Part shown: positions 48,527-60,330 of the stretch, one piece after another
Position numbering within the stretch: the first letter of the stretch is position 1
How the letters are laid out: the number at the start of each line of letters is the position of its first letter
Origin: Zhengitettix transpicula
Taxonomy: Eukaryota > Arthropoda > Insecta > Orthoptera > Tetrigidae
Assembly: GCA_037074705.1 (NCBI GenBank)
Contig: CM073595.1
Span: 72,836,139-72,900,138 of the forward strand
Reading direction: 5' to 3'
DNA length: 64,000 nt
The notes under the pieces: generated by a model
Told to the model about the DNA's origin: nothing
The model's database searches: none
Seen by the model: only the letters and a program-made list of their open reading frames with translations
Made by a program: the position numbers and the translations under genes

Positions 48527-51229
48527 TGTACAATAAAACCGAATAACGGAGCATAGAACGGAGCATGTAACTTAGAAAAAGAAATGACAACTAACGTAAC
48601 ATACCAATCAAGTTTCAAATTTATGTTCATATGTTACTTTCTGAAACGACAATAAATTAAACAAACTTTTTTCACATACATTCCTTCTTTTATTTCACCT
48701 CACAACCCGTATTTGACTGTGTATGCGTATATTTATTTTGATTAATCAATCAGGACTTTCAATACATTAACTTTGTAGTGTACACAGGCGGAAAAAAATT
48801 AATTTCGGATTATTTTTATTTAATTATTTTAAGTAACATTTTGGCCAGGTCAATTATTTTTGTGTGTGGCCATAGATTAAACCCGAGAGACTGAGACAAA
48901 CGATTTTTATTATAAATAAATTGTAAAGTACTTTCTAAACTAAAATCTTTGTTTCAATAATAGCCATTTATTTTATCATATTTGTAACAATATTAATTTT
49001 ATTAAAATTCTAATATTCACAAATTTTTAAATTGCTCATAAGTTATTGCCTGTTGAATAATTTTTATTTTCTTTAAGGGATTCATTTCAGATTTTTATTC
49101 ATCATCATCTTGAAATATAGTATCTTAAATTTTTTGAGACTATCAAAAATGTTAATCTATTGCATATTTTTCTGAACACTTCCCCGTTCATATACGTTCA
49201 TTGAAACCTTGCAATTCCGATCTATATAAAAAAAAATACCGAGTGTCCGATATCATCTGGCATTGAAGACAACTGTTTCCGTTTTTCTACTGAACAAACA
49301 TAGATTTTAGAAACATTTTTGGGTATTAAATTGTGTTTAAGTTAAAGAAGATAAATACTACAGATAAGAAAATTACTATAAGGCTGTAAATAAACAAAAA
49401 AGAGCAGGATACTATTTTTGAAAAATATTTTATAAACATAATAATTGCGTTCAAGAAAACTGTTATTGAACATTACAATTTACTGTACATATTTTATGTT
49501 AATTCTCTGGTGGAACGCATAATATATTTGTCACACTAACCTACTTGATTACATAATTTGGGTTTTTGTAAAAAAAGAATACCGACTTATTCCATTATCT
49601 GTTACTCGGTCAGCGTTACGACAGTATTAATATATGAAGTTTATACAACATTTAACTTCGCACTTCCTTGTAGACTAAGTTATCCATCATCCGACTTACA
49701 GTTGAAATAGGACTGCACGTGATATTGTGCCACACCTAAGTGGTGAATACCAGGGGAAATCATTCAAGCAGTTGACCAATTGTCCCAGCAATGGCAGACC
49801 GCACACCAGCGTCCAATGCATGCCTAATATCCATTACAGCAGTTCCACACACACACATACTATGACAAAGTCGTTATATGCCAGCGCATACACAGAGAAA
49901 CATTAATGATGTGTTCATACAGAACTGTGGTTCCCAACATCTTTGGCCTTGTGTCGTCTTTGGGGAAAAAATGTCTCGGCGTAACGGACAGAAATGAAGA
50001 ATTAGTTACGACTATTCTATGTTATTGTTTAAACTTTTGTCATAAAAGAGAGTACAGTTAATTATTAAGTCGAAACTATAATATTAAATAAATTTATTAT
50101 AACAAAATGTTTTATGTAATATGTCTAAGAAGAAGAAGCCTCATAAGAATTTTTCTTTCACTTGTGTACATCGTCCCCCGAGCTAGGAAAACGTCGTCCC
50201 TATTCTCCACATGATATAGATGGTAAAGTTATTTTTGACTTGTATGCCATGATATTCTATTTTGTTATATGCTCTGAAATTATATTCGATAAAATTATCA
50301 CGGCCAAATAGATTCTAAAAAGTTTAGTTGTTTTTGTAAGAGCGAAGTGCATGACCATGATATACTTAATAGTTGTGTCTTTTCGTTGGTGCCAAATGAT
50401 TATTGAATCGTTGAATAATTGTAAGTGGGAAAAGCATTGAAGTGCCGGGTGTGAAAGTTTCAGAGTTGAAAAAATATTAATGGTTTTCTTGTGTACAATT
50501 TTATTTTCTGTACTATCTCGTGAACAAAGATGTAAATTTAAAGTGAATTTAAATTTTATCTGAATAAGTAATAAAGTGTTAAATTAAATCATTTCATTTA
50601 CAAAAATAAAATCCACTTCTGGTATTACTAATAAAATTTTTTGAGTGTTCTGCCAAAGAATATTCCATCTATCGGACGTAAGATAAACCTATCCAAATTG
50701 GAAAGATATGCAATTTTAATAAAATCCAACTAACAAAGTAATAAATAAATAAATCTTGAGATGCACAAAACGATATTCATACAACTCAGCAAATATTGCT
50801 TTAAAATACCCTGTGATTTTCTGGCTTAATTTTGAAGAGATACATTAATTCATTTCTATAATTTATATACTATTAAAAATAACTCGGATTTATTTACAAA
50901 CCTATACGATTAAAATATTTAATTTTAATAAAATTTAAAAATGTGTTAATTTTGTTACATAAATTTGTCTAGGAAATGTGTTAAATCAACAATAAGTAAT
51001 AAAATTATGTGTATCCAACCATTTCATAATCAATTTTAATAAATGAATGGATTAAATATTACATTTAATAATATAAAAATTACAACGAACCGTGTGTATT
51101 AAAATACTAAAAGTTTCAACCCTAAATTTTGGGACCACTATAGGGTTTAAAAAGACAATCAAAAAATTGTTTAGACAGTGAAGCTTAAATTTAAAAACAA
51201 ATTAAAGGATGATTATTTAAGATAAATTT
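48527..51229. other. AT-rich noncoding stretch
   Basis: No gene recognised. A hAT-like terminal phrase may lie near 49926 (TGTGGTTCCCAAC). The remainder is very A/T-rich. Confidence 0.45.
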
Positions 51230-51288
51230 TAAATTAAACAACAGCCTTTTAACGTATGAAAAAAGATTTTTAATAGGAATTATACAAC

Positions 51289-51316
51289 GTTACGTCGCTT
51301 ATTGCGACCTCTTACG
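51289..51316 (-). ncRNA. Hammerhead-like motif, left arm
   Basis: On the minus strand CGTAAGA stands for CTGAAGA, helix II is GTCGC/GCGAC (5 perfect pairs) around an AATAA loop, and GTAAC stands for GAAAC. Both core boxes are mutated while the helix is perfect. Confidence 0.5.
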
Positions 51317-51414
51317 GTAAGAAGATTTACAAAATTTTTATAATGCTTTAATGCATTTCGGGCACATTAGTCAGCGGAGAACGACCCTGACTATCAGAAT
51401 TTTGTAAATCTTTC

Positions 51415-51442
51415 CTGAAGATATTGCAATTAGCAACGAAAC
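51415..51442 (+). ncRNA. Hammerhead-ribozyme-like motif with intact core boxes, right arm
   Basis: Exact CTGAAGA at 51415-51421 and exact GAAAC at 51438-51442, with helix II TTGC/GCAA around an AATTA loop. It is the best-preserved motif in the window: both boxes match and 4 pairs of helix II form. GAAAC is followed by GTT. Whether helices I and III can form was not tested. Confidence 0.6.
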
Positions 51443-51500
51443 GTTCTATAATTCCTATTAAAAATCTATTTTCCGACGTTATAAGGCGGTTGTTAATTTA

Positions 51501-51859
51501 AAAATTTAAGGATCATTGGAATAACTTACATTTTTTGAGATAATGTCAAAATTTGTTCAAACTTATGTTAATTTAATTTTGATGAGAACAATTTAGTCTA
51601 TCTTATATCATTTCAATAGACGAATAGAGAGGAATGTCATTTATTGTTGACCACATTTATAGCTCAACGAAACTCTAGGAGAGAATACCTCCGATATAGT
51701 TACTGCAACCATGGTTGCGTGATCTGTGAATCATAATTGGTCAATTTATTATTAGTTTTTACTTCACGATGGATTTTCCCAAAATTATCTGTTAAAGACG
51801 TGAGATGTTTCTGTGATTATTTTACGGTGAAACATATCCCCTGTCGATATGTTACACCC
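51501..51859. other. Noncoding stretch upstream of a GC-richer frame
   Basis: No gene recognised. Confidence 0.45.
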
Positions 51860-52183
51860 ATGCAATCTTTAACAGTATATATTGAGGAAGATCTTGTATG
51901 TATAGTTGAGCTGGGGATGATAGAGCAGAGTAGACTGCGCACATGCATATTTGTCCTGGCCCGAGGCTGTGCCAAGCTCCTCCCTCTTCTCTTGACAGAT
52001 ATAACGCCCCATGGATCTCTAAACTTGTGTCGTTCAGTTGTGCTTTGCACACAGCCAGCCAGTCTTACGATAAAACTTTACACAGGGAAGACCTCAAGGG
52101 CTTATAGCATCAAAATAAAAGTTGTCGAATACCAACAGCTAGCTGGTTGCAGCTGTCTCGGGGGAAAAGCCTCAGAGCCTTAA
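51860..52183 (+). CDS. Unidentified open frame, 107 codons
   Basis: The first in-frame ATG is at 51860. The frame is also open upstream to about 51737, with a non-ATG start there. Composition is higher in GC and CpG than the flanks. The protein is Cys- and Leu-rich (RTCIFVLARGCAKLLPLLL) with no motif I recognise, and the opposite strand is open too (51817-52050). It may be a decayed repeat or an exon. The Cys and Leu content resembles random reading more than a conserved fold. Confidence 0.2.
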   Translation: MQSLTVYIEEDLVCIVELGMIEQSRLRTCIFVLARGCAKLLPLLLTDITPHGSLNLCRSVVLCTQPASLTIKLYTGKTSRAYSIKIKVVEYQQLAGCSCLGGKASEP

Positions 52184-52946
52184 CTGTGCTAGGCGGAGGA
52201 AATGAAAAACAGACGAGCGCTCTGGACTACTAGTTCCTGTATTGACACTACGGTGTCACCGGGCAAATAACGACCCACCAGTAAATGGCAAATCGGAGCG
52301 TCCGATTCGGCAAACTTAATTAAAGTTAACAGGATTACCTACACGATCACATTCAATTAGTAATCAGAAAGTAAAAGCAAGAAACTGAAAGGTTTAGAGG
52401 TTAATCATGTCATCTGTATTTTTACAAACCCATGTGTCGTGTGCAATTATTACCTACCGAATAAAAACCAAGTGAAACCAAATCAATAAGTTTTATGAAC
52501 TTTGAAATATTATTCCCCACGGAAATTCTCATTGGGATCATTTATATTAGCAATACTATTCAAATAAAGTTTCCATTATAATTGATAATACATTAATATA
52601 GATTTTATCAATAAATGTTGGGGTTTTAAATTTCTTGGTGTAGTAAACTATTGAAGATTCATGTATCTGAGAACAAACGAGAATAATAATATTTATGTCT
52701 ATACATAAATAAATAAGGAATACAGTAAATATATCAGAAAAATTATTAAGTAATTAATGGACGCCGTCCATGTCTCTAAATTCATATTTCTTCTAATTTA
52801 CCATATATATAAATTCAAAACTGTATTTTACCTGAGTACTTGAAGTCCCAAATTGTGGACTAAAAGTTGTGTTCAAACGAATTTTTGACTTAATCAATTA
52901 ATAAATATTTCTGACATTCTGGCTGCATTGCTTAATTGTTTAAAAC
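52184..52946. other. AT-rich noncoding stretch
   Basis: No gene or repeat recognised. Confidence 0.5.
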
Positions 52947-53368
52947 CTAGGTTGGTGTCCGGCGTAGTCCGAGTTGTCATAATTAGACTCAACGACATCC
53001 ATAACCCTGAATTTGACTCCAATCCCGGTTGTTTTTTAGTTATTTTCAAGTAACGTCCCTCCAACCCCATCCCTAAAGCTGATACCCTCCCGTAAGGGTT
53101 GAAATTATACGCAAAAATATCTGGAGAAACGCTATCTATCTCATAGACACCGAAACGTTTTTTTATATTAAAATATTGGTCGTTTTAACATGTTTGAAAA
53201 ATTCCAACTAACGTCTACTTACGTTCCTTGGGATGGCAGACGTGTCTTACCCCCACAGTGTTTGTTTAAGGTTTAAAACGAACACGTGTACCAAATTTGG
53301 TTAAATTTTCTCCACTGGTGTAGATTTGTATGCGGAATACACACACACAAACAATTTTATTTATTAGA
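52947..53368 (-). mobile_element. Helitron-like nonautonomous element, copy F
   Basis: Minus-strand copy, from TCTAATAAATAAAATTGTTT (TC at plus 53368-53367) through (GT)n, ACAAATCTACACCAGTGGAG, ACCAAATTTGGTACACGTG, CACTGTGGGGGTAAG, ACATGTTAAAACGACC, TTTCAACCCTTACGGGAGGG and GATTGGAGTCAAATTCAGGG, to GGACTACGCCGGACACC and CTAG. Both ends are readable, which makes it a good copy for a consensus. Confidence 0.7.
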
Positions 53369-56300
53369 ATTAGAATGAATATTAAAAATATTTTGTTGTT
53401 AAAACAGAGTGGACGTGAATTAGTCTGTAATATACTGAACACTTATTTAAATTATCGGATTAAAATTTGGAGCCAAGACAATTGAACAGCGCGATCAGAA
53501 AGATTAAAAACCACAGCTATATTTTTATGGAAAGGATGATATTAGAAATAATTAAAGACTCGACCGGAATAGATAGGCTTGCGGTAACAATTGGTAATTA
53601 AAGAGAAGGACTTATCTATGGTTAGACATATGACAGGAAATTAAAGGGAAAACTCAAGTTCATGTTCATAAGTAAACAAAAATAATATTTATCAATTATA
53701 AATATCGAGAGACTGAAGAATGCAAAGAATATCGTCTAAAAATCTCCCTAATAAAGTGACATAATATCATAAGAAGAAACACGTCATGACTATTTTAGTA
53801 AACGGAGGAAACAAAGGGCTAATCAAACTGAATGTATGAGTATATAGTGTATATTTCAAGCAGAACAGTGATAACTGAAAAAAGTTTTATTAACATTTTG
53901 CCTGTAACAAGTTCAAAATTTCATCTACAAGTGAATGTCGTAGCCGTTCACTGAAGCTAGTTTCACACGTTAAATGTCTTTACAAGAATTATTATGATAT
54001 TTTATGGGCGTGAACTTAGTTATGATATATGCCCTTCTCTCCTTTCACGTCATGATCAATATTCTCAAACAAGTCGTCTGGAAATGAAATATTCATGCAA
54101 TATATGCTCTTACATCTGATTCCCGCATCTCATTGCTATACAGAATATATAGCCACGCAGATATAAAATGAATTCTAGCGTATATATACATACACGTGTG
54201 TGCTCGAGCGTGTTTCTATGTGTAATCCTGTTTAATAAAATTTATAAAATTCATCTGCGGTTATCCCATTCTCTCGTTTCCGGGCTTATTGTGTTTGGTT
54301 ATTGGCAATGCTCAGCGGCAGTACCAAATTTTATTGCGCATTAAATCTAGAAATGATTCACTATCTTCATATTAAAGTCTAATCATAATTCTGCAAAATA
54401 ATTGATATCTTCACAAGCTTTGGAGCACAATTTAATTTTGTATATACAACGCTTGATAAGGGCTTCATTTTTTTATACGAAATATAACGAAACTGTTCAA
54501 TTCTTATGCCATACATAATTACGGGGACATAAAGAATTGTGTGTTTCGAAATTGGAGCAACCTGAAACAGATCCGTGGATAGTTCTGCATAGTGGATACT
54601 TTTTGACCACTACGTCACAGTGGGACAGCTTCTATCCAATTATAGAAATGAGGCGATGATCACGCATTTTCCCCTGTTCCGATATTTACTATCCTAGTCA
54701 TCTAAGTTAATATACTTCTCCCAGTTTAAGTTAGTCAAATTATTTTTTGAAGGAATAATGACGATAATAAAGCAGTAACCAAACCACCAATATTCCGTAG
54801 TTATATGGGGAAGAGAGATTGCTAGCTACCAGTTAAATATCTTGGTAAACCACTCATCAAATCTCTTTTATCTGGAACTATTTTTTCCCCGCGGTTAAAC
54901 CAACAACAAGTTCCTCTTGCTTGGCTAGTCGGTCGAATAAACGGAAACCTACATTTACATTGGAGCAGCGAGCTCCGGGAAAAATCCTATTTTCAATATT
55001 AATTAATGTAAGTTAAATTATTTCTGTCATTCACTAGTAACGTTTTGCAACTTCCAAGAACTCAGACCAAGATGGGAGCGAGAAAACTGCTCTGGCGCAC
55101 AACGTTAATACATAACATTCATTATTTAATGGGCCTCCTGGTAATTAAGGTAATAAGTAATAAGTAATAAAACAAAACAGAATGTTTAAGAAGAAGGAAA
55201 CGTTTTTAACAGTAAATAAAAGCTCTGCGTACCTTAAGAGCGAAAAAACTCAGACAACATAATCCATTGTCATTCGTTCCTAGTTTTCTTGTTACCTGCT
55301 CTTTTAAACTCTACAATTTCAGACCATTAAAAATGAGGATTAGATAATCCAAGAAGTCATTAAACTAAAAATTTATGGATACGTTGCATCATTGAACGGG
55401 GTTGCACATGTGTACACGGATATCTGTTAAATATTTTATACAACAAACAATTTAAAAAATCTATTTTCTTAACAAAATTAAGTGCTTTTTTTTTCTTCGT
55501 AATATTTTCAAGGAATTCCCAAAATTTCTGACATTAATATCTTTCTCCAACTCATATTGATTCAGACGACTTCATATTTCCGAGCTGTGGAAATTTGAAG
55601 AAGTTAACTCCGGCAATGAACTTTAGTCTTGTATCCAAAGTTGTAGAGATAATTCTGTAGTTTGAAATACGATTTCAAAAAACAATTCATCTGTCTTATT
55701 GTGGCTTTCTTTTTTTGAGATCTTCCAGAATTTTTTGCATAGATTTAATTAACAAATTTATTTAGCATTTGAACGATGTTAATTTTAACTAAAAATAAGT
55801 ATGGACGATCATGGGTGATGACAAGTAAGTCGTTAGATGATTTGACTAAATTTATGCTTTTTTACGTTTGTATAACTTTTCATAATTATTTGTTATAAAA
55901 TCATCTCAGGTATTATGTCATACGCTTGTAATTGAGCAATTTAATATCTATCTAAAGGGAATTTTATGATAATTTGATGAAACGAAAAGGAATTATTCTG
56001 TGATAATAAGCATTTTAGTCATTAGCGAATCTTTTTAGAGTATTTCTTTCGATATTACAACCTGAAAAGGGCGCCCTTGCTTTCAATCCCATTTGTTCCC
56101 CCTTAGCTCTCGACGAAGATGGTCAATGGCAAGCCAAAGAGAAGTTCGCTCGTGCGTCGGGCTTTGTGAATTCTGAAAGAAGACAGCAGCACTTTCAGTT
56201 CCTTAACAAGCCTTAAAATCGGAAGCGCTTAATGTGAAGATCCGGACACGAGTTTTGGATACAGAACAAGAGTGGAAATGTATCTGTAGCAGATGATTGC

Positions 56301-56460
56301 ACACACACACACGCACAAAAAAGAACCGAAGTCCTTATTAGCCAATTCTCCGATTTGGAGAAGAGTTAAGTGAACTGAGACAGGTAGATAAATTCAGAAG
56401 GTGGATGAATGGATGTAACTGGGAGAGTAATGAATAATAGATACTGAGATTTAGAAAAAA
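53369..56460. other. AT-rich noncoding stretch
   Basis: No gene recognised. Scattered GC-richer patches such as 54540-54660 and 56090-56180 show no supported frame. Confidence 0.5.
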
Positions 56461-56479
56461 AAAATTAGGCCAGAGTGGC

Positions 56480-56509
56480 GTTTTTGACAGTAAAAAAACT
56501 GTTCATCAG
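56480..56509 (-). ncRNA. Degenerate hammerhead-like motif
   Basis: On the minus strand exact CTGATGA (56509-56503), then ACAGT/ACTGT helix II (5 perfect pairs) around a T-run, then CAAAAAC where GAAAC is expected. The helix and first box are good, the GAAA box is changed. The flank (GGCCAGAGTGGCG on the plus strand) is not shared with the other motifs, so this could be a separate family. Confidence 0.4.
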
Positions 56510-56726
56510 GTGGGAAGTCAATCATTTAACAGCCTGAGAGTCCACAATCCTTACGAACAGACTTTTCGGAGAACACTAAAATCGCTGAATATTTTTTCAA
56601 TACTTTATAACAACGTAAATTATAATCCGAAAGTTGATGTGAGTTCTCCATCCCCGCCTTTTATTACAACGCCCTTACTATTCAGCCTCATTATTAGAAA
56701 TCTTTAAGCACCCCCATATTTAGACC

Positions 56727-57021
56727 CTACTTTTGGGTGCCAGCTCCTGAGTCAGAACAAAAAAAAAGTTTCCTTAAACGATTGCGTGACGCGGACAGAC
56801 CCCGGTATCGAAAAGAGACACGACAGAGTTTCACGGCGTCGAGACGTATCTTATTTGGGAACAAAAATGGCCTCGCGTGTTCACGTGTCCGGAGAGACAT
56901 GGAACAGTTTTTATCAGCGCATTTATCAGTTAGAAGACTATCGACCCTCAAGAAGCAATGTCCGCTCTCCGCTGAATTTACAACGGCTGTAAATAAACGG
57001 CGATTATACACGAATTCATAA
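56727..57021. other. GC-richer segment open in several frames
   Basis: About 290 bp are open in two plus frames (94 and 68 codons) and one minus frame (94 codons). Only low-confidence coding potential can be inferred; one plus frame contains GTKMASRVHVSGETWNSFYQ, a protein-like string I cannot place. It may be a decayed transposon gene piece. Confidence 0.3.
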
Positions 57022-57446
57022 ACGTGTTAACAGTTTTGAAAACAAAGACCCGTTTGAATTGCAAGATTATTTAAATTTTCAATCGATATGGAAATATTAG
57101 GAACATTATAATCAGCGTCTATATCAAGTGTATGTATATTTTAGTAAAAACTGTAGCCTGAAAAAGTGGGGTAAATTAATGGGGGTTATTTTATTTTATT
57201 ATTCTTGTATTTTAAGTAATTTTATCACAGAAAACATCTTCGATAATTGATATTCTCGATTTGAGTCTGGTGAGAGTCAATCATCGCTTCCCAGGTACTC
57301 GCTGATACGAAAAATAATACTGCCGCTGAATTCCTTTGTAGAGATTAAAATATTGTCATTGTCTGGCTAGGCTAATTTTTTGGTCACAAGATTTTAGCAC
57401 TTTTAGACAAAACGCTCGAGCAGATTGTGTCCGTGCCTTCCCACAG
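57022..57446. other. Noncoding stretch
   Basis: No gene or repeat recognised. Confidence 0.45.
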
Positions 57447-58180
57447 CCCTGAATTTGGATATTAGCACCCAGTAGGGGGCGAGGCTAATTAAGATATTGA
57501 GATTTGTGGGGCACAAATCTAATTCGTATTGGATAAAAACAATAGAATCCAAGACCCTGTGTGGGGAAGTTTCGAAAGGATCTAGCAGAGCAGCTGGAGA
57601 AAGTTAGATTTTAGTTTTCAGTTAGTTTTGAATTTTGGAGCGGAAGTTTATTCGGAGTTGTTATAAATTAGTCTATTTGTGATTTTGTAAGTTATATTTG
57701 GAGAACTTATGAAGAAGTTGGGTTTTTCAGAGGAAGTTAGTTTTTTAGTGGCGGTTAGTGACCTTCGGAGTGGAAGTTGAGTTTCAAGAGGAAGTAAGTT
57801 TTCAAGTTCCGGATGGTGATTGTGGTTTGTAGAGTGAGTTTTTGAGGATATTATGGAGCTGTCCTGCTGACGAGAACCTGTAGGCCAGATGGGTGACCGT
57901 TTTCCAGGAAATACGAGAGATTTCAGCGTCCGCCCTTTCCACCTGCCAGATCTGAAAATGGTAATGTACCGGAAAATAATCCCATCAAGGTCGGTTCATT
58001 AAAGCCATATGACTACCGTATTTTGGCCCACCAACCCCTGTCAGAAATTGTCTCTGTTTTTGTTTTGTTTATTTTGTAAAATAGCCGTGGGTATTTCAAT
58101 TGATGATAAGAGCAGGAAGTTAGTCATTTTATGTTTATTAATAAAATATAAATGATCAATTATTGTAATTAATTTCAACT
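57447..58180 (+). repeat. Interspersed repeat, copy 2 of a two-copy family (possible solo LTR)
   Basis: Same orientation and landmark order as 1590-2225: CCCAGTAGGGGGCGAGG, GGCTAATTAAGATATTGAGA, GGAAGTTAG-rich middle, GGTAATGTACCGGAAAATAA, CAACCCCTGTCAG and AATTATTGTAATT. The middle is longer here because the GGAAGTTAG/GGAAGTAAG units are more numerous, an internal minisatellite that varies between copies. Confidence 0.7.
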
Positions 58181-58384
58181 ACCAAACAATTAAATAATGT
58201 CAGAGTTAAATATATAAATAACAATTGAAATAAATAATTAAAAAATCTTTATCACTATACATTTTTAAAGTGAAATTCAAAACAGAATATTTAATTGGAA
58301 GTCGTTGGATATCACTAGTTCCTGGTGTTCTGGTCACGTTTACAATGAAATGAAACAAGTCAAAAATTAATTATTTATATTAAT

Positions 58385-58420
58385 GTACCTAGGTGGTAAA
58401 ATTTCTACCAGATTAGGTAC
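58385..58420. other. Imperfect hairpin with flanking direct repeat
   Basis: GTACCTA (58385-58391) pairs with TAGGTAC (58414-58420), and inside it TGGTA pairs with TACCA around AAATTTC. Immediately after, GGTACTTTAATTCC/GGTACTTTAATT is a direct repeat. It could be a structured RNA or an insertion footprint; it is too short to class further. Confidence 0.5.
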
Positions 58421-59060
58421 TTTAATTCCTGGTACTTTAATTCAATTATATTAAATGGCTCCCTGGCTTAAGCTTGTGAAAGCTTTCTCTCTATCCTTGA
58501 CTGGATTATTTATTAATTTTTCAAAAAACATTTTTTTGGAGTATTCAGCTAAGCACTTGCCAACACAATAATTAAAAATTTAATAATCGAATTGTCTGTG
58601 ATATTGATGAAATTTTATTAAAATTGATGTACATTAAACATTACTCATATTATTCGGGTAATGTGAAATGTCACACGGCTAATTGTGTAATGGGCGTTGT
58701 TGAGCCGTGATTGAAGAGCTACCGCAATCAGCTAATTGATCCGTGAAGTGACGCTGAAGACGGACATTGGAGCACGCGCTGCACTTCCGGGAGAGCAACG
58801 CACTTCCGGTGCGATGTGTGTGGCGAAGCGGATACTCGATACCCTTCAGATAAGACGAGCCACTCTCAGTTAACCCAGCAACGTGAGCCTAAACAGATAC
58901 GACATATCCTACCCTTTTTAGCTTAAGAAATAAGTGCAACCCCTACTATCCAATGAAAAATTAAACTCTAAATAACGTTTAACAAACAGCTTATACAAGA
59001 TATGTATAAGAAGAAAAAGAACATACTGGAGGAGTTCTATGCAAGACAGGACATGGATAG

Positions 59061-59249
59061 ATGCTAACCATGAAGACGAAACTGGCGATCCATGGCTTTC
59101 ACCATAAAGTGTGCTGCAACAAAGTATTTCATGAACCAAATGACGAATGTGTGTGTGAGTTGTGTTTGGAAATCTGTGATAGATATCATATTATAAAATG
59201 TAGGAATAGACAGAAATCTATCGTAGCTTATAGCAAACAAAAGTTGTAA
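59061..59249 (+). CDS. Small ATG-started open frame with a Cys/His pattern
   Basis: 62 codons, starting MLTMKTK. It contains CELCLEICDRYHIIKC, a CX2C-X7-HX3C spacing like the zinc knuckle or ribbon near the C-terminus of LINE reverse transcriptases, but the match is only to spacing. The minus strand is also open over this interval. It might be the tail of a decayed retroelement; equally it could be chance. Confidence 0.2.
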   Translation: MLTMKTKLAIHGFHHKVCCNKVFHEPNDECVCELCLEICDRYHIIKCRNRQKSIVAYSKQKL

Positions 59250-60138
59250 TGTAATGTAATTTGCACGGCATGTGTGCGCGACCAATATATTATTATTATA
59301 TTTAACTTTTCAATAATTATTTATTTACACATAAAATCGACAGTTTGAAATTAAAAAATGTCTACTTTCATTCCCTTCACCGTGCCTCGACCACTTTAGA
59401 AGGCAACTAGCCGACTGTTCCAATGGGAACACCTAACAACTCCTACCGTATGCCCAAGGTCTGCGACCCCGGAACATACACCTCTCAAGTCAGGCCGAGG
59501 TGCCTCGGCTTGAGGGCCGATTTCGATTTAAAATTTTTGATTTTATACATAGCAGCGAGAAAGTTCTTAGCGATATTAACTTTCTAACCGTCATATGGAA
59601 ACCAAATGCCCCAATTTTCACTGCATTGAAAGAAATTTTGAACGCTTTACTGAAAAGCAACTAAACGCGTTTATACATCAGTCTAACCGATCCAAAAAAA
59701 TTCTAAGAATTTCCGGTAAATAATCTACAGCCAGTAAAAAAAATTCATAAAAATAATAATTATTAATAATGTTATGACCGTGGGTTTAATTCCCTAACAA
59801 AATAATTTTCACAATTATGTATCTTAGCAAATTCTCTGTCTGCATATTTATAAAATCGTTAATTTAGTTTTGCTATTAAATTAAATTATCAAAATAGTAA
59901 GATGTTAATATATAATTAATTAAATACAAAAATTATTACAGTGTTATAGGCTAGTATTTTAAAAAATATTTGCTATAAATTTTCTGTATAGTTATGGAAG
60001 CTGTAATCTAGAAACAGACTCTTACTTAAATATTAGGAAAAGTGTAATAAACCCTAACATTCACCCGAAATAACAGTTGAAACTTCAGAACTGCCTTGTT
60101 CTTGCTCTCTAATTTGAACTGTTGACGAGAATTATACT

Positions 60139-60330
60139 GGAGTTTTAAGAAAGATCCTTAAAAACAGTCTTAAATTTTTTCCACAATTTAAATAATCATT
60201 TATTTAATTAGCCATATTAATCTGTTAAAGGTCGAAAACTCTTGCTGATAAGGCTCACAAATTAAATAAATGATTATTTAAACTGACGAAAAAATTAAGA
60301 CTGTTTTGAGGGTTACTTCTTAAAATTCCT
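60139..60330. repeat. Foldback element, about 72-bp inverted arms
   Basis: The left arm 60139-60210 and right arm 60259-60330 are inverted copies with a 48-bp spacer. The core AATTTAAATAATCATTTATT pairs with its reverse complement on the right, and AAACAGTCTTAA pairs with TTAAGACTGTTT. The outer 30 bp are more diverged. This is a palindromic MITE-like element without coding capacity. Confidence 0.75.

Larger units (their letters stand above)
51230..51500. repeat. 271-bp inverted repeat (PLE terminal-repeat pair)
   Basis: Arms 51230-51339 and 51395-51500 are inverted copies with a spacer of about 55 bp. Shared landmarks are TAAATTAACAAC at the outer ends, TTTAATAGGAATTATA, and GATTTACAAAATT at the inner ends. 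Each arm holds one hammerhead-like core. Its sequence differs from the palindrome at 35145, so this appears to be a different PLE family or subfamily. Confidence 0.75.
58181..60138. other. Noncoding stretch with GC-richer pocket and small open frame
   Basis: 58660-58900 is GC-richer with GCACTTCCGG repeated twice in a short interval. A hairpin lies at 58385-58420 and an ATG-started frame at 59061-59249. 59400-59520 is GC-richer without a recognised frame. No gene is identified. Confidence 0.4.
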
